Origin: CAVVFX01 sp963747535 | GTDB lineage: Bacteria > Acidobacteriota > Terriglobia > Bryobacterales > Bryobacteraceae | Direction of reading: 5' to 3' | Assembly (NCBI GenBank): GCA_963747535.1 | Contig: CAVVFX010000002.1 | Location: 1,178,001 to 1,242,000, forward strand | Length of the DNA: 64,000 bases | Shown: in pieces, positions 16,424 through 24,604 of the stretch | How positions within the stretch are numbered: position 1 is the first letter of the stretch | Layout: each line of letters starts with the position of its first letter | The notes under the pieces: model-generated | What the model was told of the DNA's origin: nothing | What the model saw: the letters and a program-made list of their open reading frames with translations, nothing else | The model's database searches: none | Position numbers and translations under genes: made by a program

Positions 16424-17962
16424 TTGACTGATGTGTATCATTCGGAATTCTCCGGCGAGCGCGTGATTCCCGGGCGAGTGGACGATAACCTCTTCAACGA
16501 GCATCTCGCCCGGTATCGCTTTACCTTGCGCGTTTTGCAGGGCACAGGCACGGGCGGCAGGTTGCTGGACGCGGGTTGCGGCGCAGGCTACGGCACCGCG
16601 GAGCTGGCCGGATCCGGTGCCGAGGTTTTGGGCATCGACGTTTCGGCGGAAGCCATCGCGCACGCGCGCGCCCACTATGCTACGCGTCCTAATATCCGGT
16701 TCGAGCAGGCTTCCTGCACGGCCATTCCGGCGGAGGATGGCTCGTTCCGGCTGATCACGGCGTTTGAGGTGATTGAGCACCTGGAGGACTGGCGCGGCTT
16801 TTTGCGTGAAGCGTCCAGGGTGTTGCATGAGACAGGACTATTCCTGGTTTCGACGCCCAACCGTCTGTATTATGCGGAGTCGAGGCAAAAGGCGGGTCCC
16901 AATCCGTTTCATGTTCACGAGTTCACCGAAGAAGAGTTCCGGTCCGAACTCGCGCTCGTGTTTCCGCACACCAGGATGCTGCTGCAGAATCACGTGGAGG
17001 GCATCGCGTTTTCGGGAGCGGACACGCAGGGAGCAGCGCTCGAGATCCGCGACCCGAAGGCCCCTCCGGATAGCGCGCATTTCTTTCTCGCGGTGTGTGG
17101 AAAGCAGCCGCTGCCGCGCCTTGCGAGCTTCGTATTCATCCCGGAGAGCGGAAATGTTCTGCAAACTCGCGAACGGCACATCGCGTTGCTCGATGAATGG
17201 ATCGCGCGCGAGCAGATCGAGCGCCGGAAGATGCTCGACAAAGTTCGCGATATGGAGGCCGAACTCGAAGAGCACAACCAGTGGGCGCAGCGGGCTAACG
17301 TCGAAGCGGAACGGCGGGCGCAATTGGTCGCGACGCTGCAGGCGGAACTGCGCCAGAGTAACGAGTGGGCGCAGAATCGCGACGCCGAGGCGGTGGAGCG
17401 GGGACGCCGCGTGGAGCAGTTGCAAGGCGAAGTGGCGCAGGCTGTGGCGTGGGCGAAGGCTCGCGAGGCCGAGTTGCTGGAAGATCTGCGCCTGCGCACC
17501 GAGTGGGCCATGGCTCGTGAGGCTGAGGCCGAAGCGCGCGGCCAACGCGTCGTCGAACTGCAGACGGAACTGTCTCGGGCGACCGATTGGGCAGTCAGTC
17601 GGGATGCCGAAGCGGAGGAGCGCGGCCAAAGGATCGTTCAATTGCAGGAGGAGATGGCTGCCTCTATTGCAGGCTATGAAGCGGCGATCCAACAGTGGCA
17701 GCGTGAGAAGAAAGCTGCAGACCAGTGGGCCATGGAGACGAGCGCCGAACGCGATGCCGCGCAAGAGGCGTTTGCCGCCAAAGGAATTGAACTCGAGAAC
17801 TCGCTGCAGCAGTTGGCCGCGCTTCAGACCGAAGCGGAGCATCTCCGTAGGCAACTGGCCGACGCCGACCAAAAAATGGCTATGATCGCGCGATCGCGTT
17901 GGGTGCGGTTGGGCCGCGTTGTCCGCATCGGACCGGAAATCCAGCGCCTTGGCCCGCCGTAG
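16424..17962 (+). CDS. SAM methyltransferase with C-terminal repetitive coiled coil
   Basis: A 512-residue protein. TTG 16424 is chosen because AAGGAG lies seven bases upstream; a GTG three codons later is possible. The N-terminal class I methyltransferase has LLDAGCGAGYGTAEL (about 47-61), IDVSAEAI, and ITAFEVIEHLEDWRGFL; STPNRLYYAES is typical of O-antigen-cluster methyltransferases. From about residue 265 to 490 there is a coiled coil built from at least four imperfect repeats of about 28 residues, each with a (N/T/D)(E/D)WA motif, then R(D/E)AEAEERG-like and an LQxEL helix. The last residues RLGPP and the TAG stop lie in a family A hairpin repeat, so the repeat has replaced the original end. 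Mirrored architecture with the preceding gene suggests that the two proteins work together. Confidence 0.83.
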   Translation: MTDVYHSEFSGERVIPGRVDDNLFNEHLARYRFTLRVLQGTGTGGRLLDAGCGAGYGTAELAGSGAEVLGIDVSAEAIAHARAHYATRPNIRFEQASCTAIPAEDGSFRLITAFEVIEHLEDWRGFLREASRVLHETGLFLVSTPNRLYYAESRQKAGPNPFHVHEFTEEEFRSELALVFPHTRMLLQNHVEGIAFSGADTQGAALEIRDPKAPPDSAHFFLAVCGKQPLPRLASFVFIPESGNVLQTRERHIALLDEWIAREQIERRKMLDKVRDMEAELEEHNQWAQRANVEAERRAQLVATLQAELRQSNEWAQNRDAEAVERGRRVEQLQGEVAQAVAWAKAREAELLEDLRLRTEWAMAREAEAEARGQRVVELQTELSRATDWAVSRDAEAEERGQRIVQLQEEMAASIAGYEAAIQQWQREKKAADQWAMETSAERDAAQEAFAAKGIELENSLQQLAALQTEAEHLRRQLADADQKMAMIARSRWVRLGRVVRIGPEIQRLGPP

Positions 17963-18006
17963 GGCAGACCATCGTTTTTTGTGGTCTGCCGGCTGCGGAG
18001 CAGCCG
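17946..18006. repeat. Hairpin repeat, family A copy 3, overlapping a gene end
   Basis: CGCCTTGGCCCGCCGTAGGG leads into GCAGACCATCGTTTTTTGTGG and TCTGCC, then the dyad GGCTGCGGAGCAGCC. The TAG in CCGTAGGG is the stop codon of the methyltransferase gene. A further dyad GCGGACG/CGTCCGC lies at 18030-18047. Confidence 0.85.
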
Positions 18007-18237
18007 TCTCGGCTTTGGCCTTCTGTGGGGCGGACGCCCACGTCCGCAAGCAACCCCCTGGTCGCTTTTGTCGCTCCAGCGACAGGCTTTGGTACGCGAA
18101 GCTGCCTGGGTTGCGGCTCTTTCTGCGGCTTTGCATTTCGCTCGACCATTCGAGACGAAGCCGGAGAAACGTGCTTTCCCCGTTAGACATGGCCGCTGCT
18201 TCAGCGAGAAGTTGAAATTCAAATGGCCAAAGTCCAC

Positions 18238-18310
18238 CCGGCTGCGGAGCAGCCGTTTTTGCGGCTTGCCGCTACACGGGGCAGACCATCGTTGTTTGCC
18301 GTCTGCGGTG
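18238..18310. repeat. Hairpin repeat, family A copy 4
   Basis: GGCTGCGGAGCAGCC dyad, GCGGCTTGCCGC hairpin, then the core GGGGCAGACCATCG with a shortened right arm (GCCGTCTGCGG). The order of the modules is inverted relative to the copy near 17960. The 18050-18237 interval and 18311-18438 contain other short dyads (GGCTTCAGCC) but no recognisable gene. Confidence 0.8.
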
Positions 18311-18438
18311 GATGATCTCGTAGATCAGGCTTCAGCCTGTGCGGTATCCGGCTGCGCAGTAGCCCTCCGTCTATCGGCGAATGCATCGGGGCTTAGCCAC
18401 GAGCGGCTCGTGATAATCTGATCACAGCAGGAGGCTGC

Positions 18439-19272
18439 ATGCGATTCCGTTCGACAGTGTTGGTGGTCGCAGCCGCACTGGGCGTCTTGGCGGTGTTACA
18501 CGCGCAGCGGCCCTTCAAACAATACCAGTCCTCCGAATACGGGGAGGATTTTCCGATTCCTCCCGACTGGGCGCAGAAAACCGAGTGGACCCGCGCTCGG
18601 CTTCACTATCCCAGCGTTTACGGACAATCGCGCTGGGGACTCGACCTCAACTGGACGATCGATTATCCGCGCTCAGACCGTCACCTGCTCCAGGGCGTGC
18701 GCCGGTTGACGCGGATCGAGACGCGATCGGTGGAGCAGATCGTCGATCTCGACGGCACCGACGACGTTTACAACTGGCCCATGATGTACGCGGTCGAGGT
18801 TGGGCATTGGGCGCTGCCGGACAACCAGGCGGCCCAGTTGCGCGAGTTTCTGCTCCGCGGCGGCTTCCTGATGGTCGATGATTTCCACGGCGACGAACCC
18901 TACCATAACGTCTCCAGTGAATGGCAGGTGTTTCTCGCCAGCATGACCAAAGTTTTCCCGGACCGTCCCATCGTGGAACTGGAAAATGCCAACCCGATCT
19001 TTCACACCGTTTACGATCTGGACGAACGCTTCCAGGTGGCCGGCTGGCAGTGGTATCGCAGCCGCCGGACCTATGAGGCGGGTGAGACCGGAAAGACTCC
19101 GCACTGGCGGGCGATCTACGACGATAAGGGGCGCGTGATGGTCGCCATCTGCCATAACATGGACCTGGGCGATGCGTGGGAGTGGTCGGACGATCCGCGA
19201 TATCCGGAGAAGTGGGCGTCGCTCGCCTACCGGATCGCGATCAATTATTTCGTTTACGACCTGACGCACTGA
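18439..19272 (+). CDS. Secreted DUF4159 protein
   Basis: A 277-residue protein with GGAGG eight bases before the ATG and a signal peptide (residues 1-22, ending LHAQ). The mature part carries the DUF4159 pattern: ARLHYPSVYG, WTIDYPRSDRHLLQGVRRL, GGFLMVDDFHG with a glutamine-amidotransferase-like nucleophile-free beta-loop, and a C-terminal WASLAYRIAINYFVYDLTH. DUF4159 domains form class I amidotransferase-like folds and often sit in operons with MoxR/VWA proteins, which are not adjacent here. The catalytic function of the family is unknown to me. It is a single-gene unit flanked by repeat-rich gaps. Confidence 0.82.
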   Translation: MRFRSTVLVVAAALGVLAVLHAQRPFKQYQSSEYGEDFPIPPDWAQKTEWTRARLHYPSVYGQSRWGLDLNWTIDYPRSDRHLLQGVRRLTRIETRSVEQIVDLDGTDDVYNWPMMYAVEVGHWALPDNQAAQLREFLLRGGFLMVDDFHGDEPYHNVSSEWQVFLASMTKVFPDRPIVELENANPIFHTVYDLDERFQVAGWQWYRSRRTYEAGETGKTPHWRAIYDDKGRVMVAICHNMDLGDAWEWSDDPRYPEKWASLAYRIAINYFVYDLTH

Positions 19273-19288
19273 CGTCATACGCCGTCGT

Positions 19289-19345
19289 GGCGCAGACACT
19301 TGTGTCTGCTGGATCGAGACTCGTCTCGATCCTCCCCGGAGTGGC
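19289..19345. repeat. Interspersed dyad repeat, family C copy 1
   Basis: GTGGCGCAGACACTTGTGTCTGC is a near-perfect hairpin, followed by the second hairpin GATCGAGACTCGTCTCGATC. The same two-hairpin order with divergent bases recurs at 28165-28286. Confidence 0.75.
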
Positions 19346-19474
19346 CCATCGCTGTCAATTTATTTTTGCGCCGGCCCTGAACAGCGAATTATCCCCGCTA
19401 TTACAGAACGTCCGGTTTTCCACGGGATGCGGGTCGGCAGAGGTCCCCATCAGGCGCAAGTTATACTGCTTTGA

Positions 19475-21877
19475 GTGAAGCAGTGCCAAACCTGCAAAAG
19501 CTTCGACAATTTAGCCTCCGTCTGTCCAAAATGCAAACAAACCCTGAAAGCCGATTGCACTGTCCTGCAATGCCCTTCCTGTCATAAATTCTTTGCCGAC
19601 GGCACCGTCAATTGCCCCGCCTGCCTCCAGGGTCTCGACTACCTCGCTGCGAAGTATTGCCGGAAGTGCAGGGCGTATTGCGACGCCTCCAAAGCCTCCT
19701 GCGCGACCTGCAAAGGAAAACTGGCTGATATCACCGCGTCGAAATGCAGGAAATGCGGCCGCCTCGCCTCCCAAAGCTCTCCGGGATGCGACTGCGCGCC
19801 CATCGCACTCGTCGCCGTCGCCGCCAAGCGTTGCCCCAAATGCGCGCGCAAAGGCGTCACCACGCTTACCAATTGTCCCGTCTGTGGCGCCATGGACGAT
19901 GTCCTGGGCAAGGTCTGTAAGAGGTGCGGCAAAATGTTTCCCCCCACCGCAACGCGCTGTGATGGCTGTGAACAGACCTTGCCATTCGGTTTCGACAAAG
20001 GCTGCGAACTCTGCAACACTCTCTCGGCGGACCCCCTCAAAGAAACCCAGTGCGGTGACTGCCACTCGGTCCTGTCCCCGGCCAAAGTCTGTTCCAAATG
20101 CAAAGCTTTCACCTTCGACACCACCGCCACCCATTGTGCCGAATGCGGCAAGCTCGCGCCCGAACAGAAAGGGCTTGTCCGCACCCGGTCCGCCCTGAAA
20201 CGGGGCCGCACCAACACGACCATCGAACAGACGGCCCGCGAGAGCGACCCTCATGACGTCAAAGGCACCAAACGCGGCAATCCCGCCAAATTTTGCGTTC
20301 GCATCTGGACCGAAACCATTCGCTGGGATCTCGACGACCGCAATCCCCGCGAAATCGAGTTCAAGCGCCCTTTCTACTTCGAGGCCCGCGTCAAGTGCAC
20401 CAAGGTCAAGAAACCCCGCAAACAGCCCCCTGTCCCTCTCTCCTCGTCGAAAACCGACGAAGTTGCCAAGATAGAGGACAAAGTGGACGAAACCGCCGCC
20501 GAGGAGTTAGCTCCCACTGAAGCGCTCTCCGAAGACGCCAAAGAGGATGGCGGCGAAATGGCCACCATCGACGATCTCAAGGCCGCCGAAGAGGAGGCAT
20601 CGCGCCTTGGCCCGCTCCAGGACTTCGATAAGGGACATCTCGTCGCCCTCTTCCTCGGCGGCGTCGATAACTCCTGGCAGATTGTTCCGCAAGTACGGGA
20701 CGTCAATCGCGGTAGCTGGCTCGCCATGGAATCTGAAATCTTCGCCATGGCCAAGGACACCGCTTCGCTTGCCGTAAGCGCCGGGCTGATGGTCCGGGGC
20801 ACCAACACGCTCGCCAACCGCGCCATCGATCTCGAGGTATACATCCATCACTCCGATGTCGGCGGCACCTTCGACATCGGCGATCCCAGAATCCCGGCGT
20901 GCTTCTACGTCCGCGTCTGGCTCACCAGCGGCGTCTCGGATCGCGCCGCCATCGCCCATTATCTTCTCCTCAACCGGTCCCGCAACGTGACTCCCTGGCC
21001 CGGCGACTCTGAAATTGCCGCCTTCCGCTATGCGCACAAGGCCCTGAAACTCGCCATGCCCGTCTATGCAGCGACTCATCCCAGCGCGAAACCTGCCGAC
21101 TACGACCCCTGGCCCAACGATCTCCCCGACGTCCCCAACGCGAAGGACTATACCTCCGTTCCCTACGGTGCTCTCCAGTGGCTTCACGATACGGATCAGT
21201 ATGTGGTCGTCTCCTCCTTTGCCGCCGCCGCTTACGAATCGAGCGCCATTAGTCTGATTCGCAAATACAACCTGTGGCGCAACGTCGGCTTCCTCGGGTC
21301 CGATGCCGACGCGAAGTATTCCGGCAAAGAGTGGAATAAAGACGAGAAGCCGGACCCCTTCCCGGTCCTCGACGAATCCAGCGGCCAAGCCTACCCGGAA
21401 GTCGATCACATCGTCCCCAAGAAGAGCGGAGGCCTCAACAGCTACGCCAACGCCCGCCTCGTCAGCTTTTCCCTGAATCATATCTACCGCGAGAAGCCCG
21501 CGCCCGCGCCGAATACCTGGAGCACCATCTCGGGCCTCAAGGATCGGTATTCGGACGCCGCGCTCAGAGATTCCGACGTCCGCATCAGGAATGACGACGA
21601 TACTCGCTTTCCAGGTATGTTCAAAGCTCGCCGGGAGTATCTCCGCAACATCGGCAAGCGCGACGCCATCTGCGAAGCTCAACGCAAGCGCGCGCCCGAA
21701 TTCGCGAAGCTGCAATCCCTGCACCGCTCCGGCGTCGACAACTTCCTCACCAACATTCCCGCCGAGCTCACGGCCAAAATCGCCTGGTTTGGCATGCTCA
21801 TCCCCCTTACGGTACGGGGTCCCCTGGCCTACGGTCTCAGCGGGCTCTCCGACAAAATCAAGGGCATCACCGAATAG
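19475..21877 (+). CDS. Eight-zinc-ribbon protein with two nuclease-like motifs
   Basis: An 800-residue protein from GTG 19475 with no signal peptide. Residues 4-224 carry fifteen CxxC motifs plus one CxC (105-107). These pair naturally into eight consecutive zinc ribbons: 4/17, 33/47, 62/76, 91/105, 120/134, 148/162, 177/193 and 206/221. A Lys/Arg-rich linker and an acidic low-complexity stretch (about 326-376) follow. At 385-396 DKGHLVALFLGG, then DNSWQIVPQ, resembles the D(R)GH core of DNA/RNA non-specific endonucleases, with Lys for Arg. At 643-665 VDHIVPKKSGGLNSYANARL has the shape of an HNH nuclease. A hydrophobic region lies near 775-795. I do not know a named family with this order. 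Its neighbour is a LysM/peptidoglycan-binding protein of a type found near contractile-injection and type VI clusters, so an effector or defence nuclease is one possibility; neither nuclease is proven active. Confidence 0.85.
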   Translation: MKQCQTCKSFDNLASVCPKCKQTLKADCTVLQCPSCHKFFADGTVNCPACLQGLDYLAAKYCRKCRAYCDASKASCATCKGKLADITASKCRKCGRLASQSSPGCDCAPIALVAVAAKRCPKCARKGVTTLTNCPVCGAMDDVLGKVCKRCGKMFPPTATRCDGCEQTLPFGFDKGCELCNTLSADPLKETQCGDCHSVLSPAKVCSKCKAFTFDTTATHCAECGKLAPEQKGLVRTRSALKRGRTNTTIEQTARESDPHDVKGTKRGNPAKFCVRIWTETIRWDLDDRNPREIEFKRPFYFEARVKCTKVKKPRKQPPVPLSSSKTDEVAKIEDKVDETAAEELAPTEALSEDAKEDGGEMATIDDLKAAEEEASRLGPLQDFDKGHLVALFLGGVDNSWQIVPQVRDVNRGSWLAMESEIFAMAKDTASLAVSAGLMVRGTNTLANRAIDLEVYIHHSDVGGTFDIGDPRIPACFYVRVWLTSGVSDRAAIAHYLLLNRSRNVTPWPGDSEIAAFRYAHKALKLAMPVYAATHPSAKPADYDPWPNDLPDVPNAKDYTSVPYGALQWLHDTDQYVVVSSFAAAAYESSAISLIRKYNLWRNVGFLGSDADAKYSGKEWNKDEKPDPFPVLDESSGQAYPEVDHIVPKKSGGLNSYANARLVSFSLNHIYREKPAPAPNTWSTISGLKDRYSDAALRDSDVRIRNDDDTRFPGMFKARREYLRNIGKRDAICEAQRKRAPEFAKLQSLHRSGVDNFLTNIPAELTAKIAWFGMLIPLTVRGPLAYGLSGLSDKIKGITE

Positions 21878-21884
21878 ACGCACT

Positions 21885-22523
21885 ATGCCACAGAAACACA
21901 AAGTCGTCGAGGGAGAGGGCATCAGCAAGATCGCCCAGAACTATGGCTTTTTCTGGGAGACGGTGTGGAACTACCCGGGTAACGCCGAACTCCGCCGCCT
22001 CCGCCCCAACCCCGAGCTTCTCCTGCCCGGCGACATCGTCGAGGTGCCCGACAAACGGCAGAAAGAAGTAGCCTGCGCCACCGACAGTTCTCACTCTTTC
22101 GTTTTGAAGGGCGTCCCTGCCCGGCTGGTCATCCGTCTGCTCGATGAGGACGGCGATCCGCGCGCCAACGAGCCGTACCAACTCGTCGTCGATGGCGCGA
22201 TCCGCTCCGGAGAAACCGACGGTGACGGGATGATTCGCGAAGCCGTTCCCCCCAACGCAGTCGGCGGCACCTTACGCCTCCACGGCGGCCGCGAAACTTA
22301 CGAGGTTTCATTTGGCCGCATTGATCCCCTCGATACTGTCAGCGGCGCGCAATCGGTGCTCAGCAACCTGGGCTATCGCGACCTCACTGTATCCGGTGTG
22401 CTCGATGATGTCACCCGGCAAGCGCTTACTGACTTCCAGCGCAAACACCACCTCCCGCTCACCGGGGAACCCGATGCGGCCACCGCCGCCGCACTCGCCT
22501 CCGTCTATATGGGTTCAAAATAA
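21885..22523 (+). CDS. LysM-like and peptidoglycan-binding domain protein
   Basis: A 212-residue protein starting seven bases after the stop of the zinc-ribbon gene. Residues 1-55 form a LysM-like module (HKVVEGEGISKIAQNYGFFW and RPNPELLLPGDIVEVPD). Residues 70-130 form a beta domain (LVIRLLDEDGDPRANEPYQL and a DGDGMI turn). Residues 140-210 form a PG_binding_1 three-helix domain (LSNLGYRDLTVSGVLDD, ALTDFQRKHHLPLTGEPD). There is no signal peptide. By my recollection of the family, this three-part order is common in genes beside VgrG/PAAR or phage-tail-like elements, where it may act as an adaptor or loading protein for a toxin. None of those structural genes is in this window, so the link is inferred only from the architecture and the tight spacing to the nuclease-like gene. 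Confidence 0.83.
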   Translation: MPQKHKVVEGEGISKIAQNYGFFWETVWNYPGNAELRRLRPNPELLLPGDIVEVPDKRQKEVACATDSSHSFVLKGVPARLVIRLLDEDGDPRANEPYQLVVDGAIRSGETDGDGMIREAVPPNAVGGTLRLHGGRETYEVSFGRIDPLDTVSGAQSVLSNLGYRDLTVSGVLDDVTRQALTDFQRKHHLPLTGEPDAATAAALASVYMGSK

Positions 22524-22548
22524 TGCTGCCCGCGGTCCGGACAAAGCT

Positions 22549-23133
22549 ATGCCTGAAATTGAAGTGAAGATCTCCGTCCCCAGCCTTGCCGCGGCGCGCA
22601 GGCGGATCCGCGATGCCGGGTTTCGCGTGCATGTGCCGCGCGTCTTCGAGGTCAATGTCCTGTGGGACACGGCCGATCTCCGCCTGCGTTCGCAAGGCAA
22701 GGTGGTGCGACTGCGCCAGGCCGGCGGCCTTTTCACCGTCACCTTCAAGGGCAAATCCATGGACACTCGCCACAAAGTCCGCGACGAGATCGAGACTCGC
22801 GTGGAGCAGTCCGGCCCGGTAGAACGTATCTTCCAGGAAATCGGTCTCAAACCCGTCTTCCGTTACGAGAAGTATCGAACCGAATACACCGCCGGCACAT
22901 CTCGCGGAGTCGTCACGCTGGACCAAACGCCCATTGGCGACTTCCTGGAAATCGAGGGGCCGGCGCGGTGGATCGATCGCACCGCGAAACAACTCGGCTT
23001 CAGCCCCGCCGACTACATTACCGCAAGCTACGGCGGCCTCTATCTGCAATACTGCAGCGCGCATGGCATCCGGCCGTCCAACATGGTGTTCCGCGGCAAA
23101 CTCGCATCACGCGCCCCGATTAAGCGCGCGTGA
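22549..23133 (+). CDS. CYTH-domain protein (class IV cyclase/triphosphatase type)
   Basis: A 194-residue protein. The N-terminal EIEVKI is the ExExK motif of triphosphate tunnel enzymes. Later strands carry the expected basic and acidic residues: LRLRSQGKVVRLRQ, FTVTFKGKS, RHKVRDEIETRVE, RYEKYRTEY, and DFLEIEGP. Such enzymes hydrolyse or cyclise nucleoside triphosphates, thiamine triphosphate or inorganic triphosphate using divalent metal; the substrate cannot be told here. The ATG is 25 bases after the LysM gene, so it may be in the same transcript. The final residues and the TGA stop fall at the start of a family B hairpin repeat (GCGTGAGCAGGCG), so the original C-terminus may have been changed by the repeat. 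Confidence 0.85.
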   Translation: MPEIEVKISVPSLAAARRRIRDAGFRVHVPRVFEVNVLWDTADLRLRSQGKVVRLRQAGGLFTVTFKGKSMDTRHKVRDEIETRVEQSGPVERIFQEIGLKPVFRYEKYRTEYTAGTSRGVVTLDQTPIGDFLEIEGPARWIDRTAKQLGFSPADYITASYGGLYLQYCSAHGIRPSNMVFRGKLASRAPIKRA

Positions 23134-23325
23134 GCAGGCGAAAACGCCTACTCCACAACAAAGAATCAACTGTTTGCAAGCCTTGTACTGCTAACGCGGC
23201 GCGAAGCGACGCGTGTACAACTCGGCTGCACTTGCGGCTTGCCGCTATACGGAGTAGGCCCTTGGCCAGCCGTGGGGCAGACCATCGTCTTTTGTGGTCT
23301 GCCAGGCTGCGCAGCAGCCGTAGAC
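23126..23325. repeat. Composite hairpin repeat, families B and A
   Basis: Family B part GCAGGCGAAAACGCCTACTC, then the spacer AAAGAATCAACTGTTTGCAAG, a GCGGCTTGCCGC hairpin, GGAGTAGGCCCTTGGCC, the family A core GGGGCAGACCATCGTC...GTGGTCTGCC and the CTGCGCAGCAG dyad. It fills the gap between two convergent genes (23133 and 23342). The TGA in GCGTGAGCAGG ends the CYTH gene. Confidence 0.85.
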
Positions 23326-23341
23326 TTATGTCGCTAACTTC

Positions 23342-24496
23342 TCATTCGGGCTCGAGGATGCGGCTGAGCATTTCGGGGATCTCGTAAATCGCGCGGTTGT
23401 CGATCGCGTTCACCCGCTCGCGCATCCGGGCGAAGTTGACGGGGTCGAGCATCTTCTCCACCGCCCCGGCGATCTCTTTCTCGAAGCTGCCAACCACCAT
23501 GCCGACACCCTGTTCGAGGACCCAGTCGGCGTTGTAGCGTTCCTGGGGGAGAGTCCACATATTGCGCACCACAATCACCGGCAGCTTCATGTAGATCGCC
23601 TCGCTGATACTACCGGGGCCCGGCTTGCCGATGAAGAAGTCGGAGAGCTGCATGAAACGCGGAACTTCTTTAGTGAAGCCGACGATGTGCAGCGGAAACC
23701 TCGTGCGAAGTGCGCGCAACCGCTCAAACAGGCGCTGGTTGTGGCCGCAGATCGCGATCGTCTGCATCTTGAGCGGCGAGGCGTCGAGCTTCCGGATGAT
23801 CGTCTCCATCACCGCCGGCCCTTGTCCACCGAACAGTAAGAGCCCGGTGGGAAGGTCGGGATCGAGTCCCAGGCTCCGGCGTTCGGCTGCCCGATCGACC
23901 GGCTGAATCTCGTAGAAACGGGGATTGAGGATCATGCCCGAAGCACGCAGCACATGGGTCTCACGCAGCACATGGGTGCCTGGATGACCGAGAGCGAGCG
24001 CCTGCTCTACCGCTTTCTCGGTTCCGCAGATGAAATACTGATCCTGCCGCTCAATCCAGAAGTGTGGCGGGTAGTCCGCCATGTCGGTGAGGATCGTCAC
24101 CAGCGGAACGGCGGGATTGGCCAGTTTCAGACTCTGGAACAACGCGCGGTTGAAATTCGGGATGACCGAGACGACCAGGTCCGGACGGCTGCCGGTCCAA
24201 TATTCCCGCAGCATCCGCACGGTCTGACCGTGGAGCACCCGGATCACGACTTGCATGGCTGAGAGCAACTGCGCCGAGCCCAACGTCCAACCCTTTTTCA
24301 ACATCAAATTGTAAAGGTCCTGTAACCTGATGCGGGTGATTTTGCGGAAAATATCCATAGAATCCAGTAACTCCTGAAGATTCATCAGATGGACGTCCCA
24401 GGGAAGACCTTTCTGCTGGATCATATACTGCAGCGCATTGGCCGCGCTGCGGTGACCGCCTCCGGCATCGAAGAAAACCAACTCTACGCGTTTCAT
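23342..24496 (-). CDS. MGDG-synthase-like glycosyltransferase (GT28 type)
   Basis: A 384-residue GT-B glycosyltransferase. The ATG at 24496 is chosen because it starts directly at MKRVELVFFDAGGGHRSAANAL, the N-terminal glycine-rich loop of MGDG synthase-like enzymes; a GTG seven codons upstream is less likely. The C-terminal domain has LLFGGQGPAVMETII (nucleotide-sugar loop), HIVGFTKEVPRFMQLSDFFIGKPGPGSISEAI, which is the sugar-nucleotide site, and RNMWTLPQERYNADWV. It probably transfers a sugar to a diacylglycerol-like or other lipid acceptor at the membrane. A six-residue tandem duplication THVLRE/THVLRA sits mid-protein (18-base period at 23945-23980). It is divergent from the PHP-PAP2 genes. 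Confidence 0.87.
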   Translation of the reverse strand: MKRVELVFFDAGGGHRSAANALQYMIQQKGLPWDVHLMNLQELLDSMDIFRKITRIRLQDLYNLMLKKGWTLGSAQLLSAMQVVIRVLHGQTVRMLREYWTGSRPDLVVSVIPNFNRALFQSLKLANPAVPLVTILTDMADYPPHFWIERQDQYFICGTEKAVEQALALGHPGTHVLRETHVLRASGMILNPRFYEIQPVDRAAERRSLGLDPDLPTGLLLFGGQGPAVMETIIRKLDASPLKMQTIAICGHNQRLFERLRALRTRFPLHIVGFTKEVPRFMQLSDFFIGKPGPGSISEAIYMKLPVIVVRNMWTLPQERYNADWVLEQGVGMVVGSFEKEIAGAVEKMLDPVNFARMRERVNAIDNRAIYEIPEMLSRILEPE

Positions 24497-24604
24497 TTTT
24501 AGGAAGACAAGTGCCACGTGAAGTTTAGCTCACAACAAGTGGGTTCACAATTGTTTTTCCGCGCTGTCATCGAATCGTATTGGCTGGCGAGCTAAAAGTT
24601 AAGC

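Noticed and set aside
16838..18190. A 450-codon open frame antisense to the repetitive methyltransferase gene
   Set aside because: Leu/Arg/Phe-rich mirror of the coiled-coil repeats and it runs into a hairpin repeat; no domain is recognisable.
20507..21928. A 473-codon open frame antisense to the zinc-ribbon/nuclease gene
   Set aside because: Gly/Val/Asp-rich reading typical of the complement of GC-rich codons; the plus strand holds the ordered Cys and nuclease motifs.
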